Shown piece after piece: positions 62,900 to 64,000 of a stretch of 64,000 nucleotides of DNA. Each line of letters starts with the position of its first letter. Position 1 is the first letter of the stretch. The stretch spans positions 8,767,001 to 8,831,000 of the forward strand of contig NC_083516.1 in the NCBI RefSeq assembly GCF_032362555.1, written 5' to 3'. This DNA comes from Amyelois transitella (taxonomy: Eukaryota > Arthropoda > Insecta > Lepidoptera > Pyralidae). Both the position numbers and the translations under genes were made by a program. The notes beneath the pieces were generated by a model. That model worked only from the letters and a program-made list of their open reading frames with translations, was not told where the DNA came from and did not search any database.

Positions 62900-64000
62900 G
62901 GAGACGATGAATTAGGATATTTTGAGACCATGGGCTTCTAAGGGAAAAACACTTAAAGTTAAAATGTACAGTAGGCCACACAGAGAATTATAACACATCA
63001 TACAGGCAAGTCGATTCAATGTTTTCTTGAGTTTTGCCAGGACGACCAACTTCTTATAAACCATTAAATAAAGGTGAACATACATATTTTATCAAATAAG
63101 GTAAATTGGACAATTTGTAGGGATCGCAATAAAAATGTTAGCGTCCATAGAGTCGCACAATTCTTTTGATTTTCCGCGGGAAAACCGCGAATTGCAAATG
63201 GCTGCCTCTCAGGACCGCCATTGCGATAAATCAGTTACGTCTGAGCCATATCCGCTATTTTATTTTATTTTTCTACTTTTGCCCGAGCACTGTAGTTTTA
63301 TGAGAAGATGAAACTTTAGATAGGTGGGCAGGCTGAAACAATTTTGGCAAATCTTTGTACACTGTGTATTACCTTTGAGCGGGCATTACAGCTAGTTACT
63401 GAGAAAATAACAATCTACTTAAAACTATATTAACTCAAGGCACACACAGCGGACAGGATGGAATGAGAAAAGTGACTGATAGCGAACTTCAATCCCCAAA
63501 GCAAGAATAGTGGATAGTGCAAATGAGAACATCCAAAGATGAGAGACAAACTGAGAAAATGTTATTTTGGGTACTTTGCCCACATTTAGGCCGACCTTCC
63601 AAGACCCTTTATTCGTGGAGGTTCCTTTAAATCGTACCAAAACTTGCTTAGAAAGCAAAGATCTGTTGAGATGGTGTGGAGCAGGACTTTGCTTTTCAAG
63701 CTCTCAGTCTCTCTGGGAGTTCCTCAACATTGACACAACGCCTCTGCAGTGTAGGAGGAAATGGTTTTCAGTTTCGTCAACCGCTATTTGCATATCTTAA
63801 AATATATCTCTATTGAGATTGAAACTAGGAATACGCCAACTAAACAAATACCACTTGTATTTCTCTGAAAAATTAATCGGGAATGTACTATGGTAAGAGC
63901 GAGTGGACTATGTTGTTCCGTTTATGGGTAGTTTATGTTCAAGTATTTTATTTGCCTGGCCCCGTTTCAAGTATTTTCGGAGCGGATTCCTCTACAATCT
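62900..64000. other. Right edge, no gene recognised
   Basis: Both strands are open across part of 63425-63800, but neither frame shows a motif or credible splice borders. Confidence 0.3.

Noticed and set aside
63425..63800. Frames open on both strands near the right edge
   Set aside because: No domain, no clear splice borders and no repeat match. Being open on both strands suggests chance or an old element remnant.

Overview
The window looks like nuclear DNA of a moth or butterfly (Lepidoptera). It is AT-rich, its genes are split by introns with GT/AG borders, and it is packed with Lepidoptera-style repeats: Helitron-like elements whose 3' ends read GTCGCTAG or GGCCTCTAG, a tRNA-derived SINE, a SINE-like family with (TATG)n tails, and an RTE-type LINE with the same kind of tail. 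I cannot name the species. All calls come from reading the sequence; no database search was run.

Two genes can be built completely, and they lie head to head about 0.94 kb apart. On the minus strand (26722 down to 11568) is an 18-exon C2H2 zinc-finger gene. Its exon phases all match and give an 865-residue protein: a Ser/Thr/Val-rich N-terminus, eight fingers, a long Gln/Ala tract spread over three exons, three more fingers, a second Gln-rich exon and a Val/Gly-rich tail. On the plus strand (27662 to 30189) is a 4-exon gene for COP9 signalosome subunit 7 (271 residues, PCI domain).

Region by region: 1-9000 is gene-free and AT-rich, with old repeat pieces and one good tRNA-derived SINE near 8.0-8.3 kb. 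9000-11567 is repeat-poor and may be the 3' UTR of the zinc-finger gene. 11.5-26.7 kb is the zinc-finger gene, its introns filled with SINE-like copies, Helitrons and a 1.6-kb minisatellite. 26.7-30.2 kb holds the shared promoter and CSN7. 30.2-64 kb has no gene I can assemble. It holds many SINE-like copies, truncated RTE copies (the longest at 58.1-59.1 kb), fold-back elements and a few splice-bounded open segments that could be single exons of a long gene.

The most interesting content is the repeat biology. A 31-bp minisatellite has grown out of the 3' coding end of the RTE element. The SINE-like family carries a 3' tail resembling that of the RTE element, which suggests it borrows the RTE reverse transcriptase. 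Individual copies preserve by-products of reverse transcription: a snap-back palindrome, a 5' inversion and AT-rich filler, several of them inside target-site duplications.
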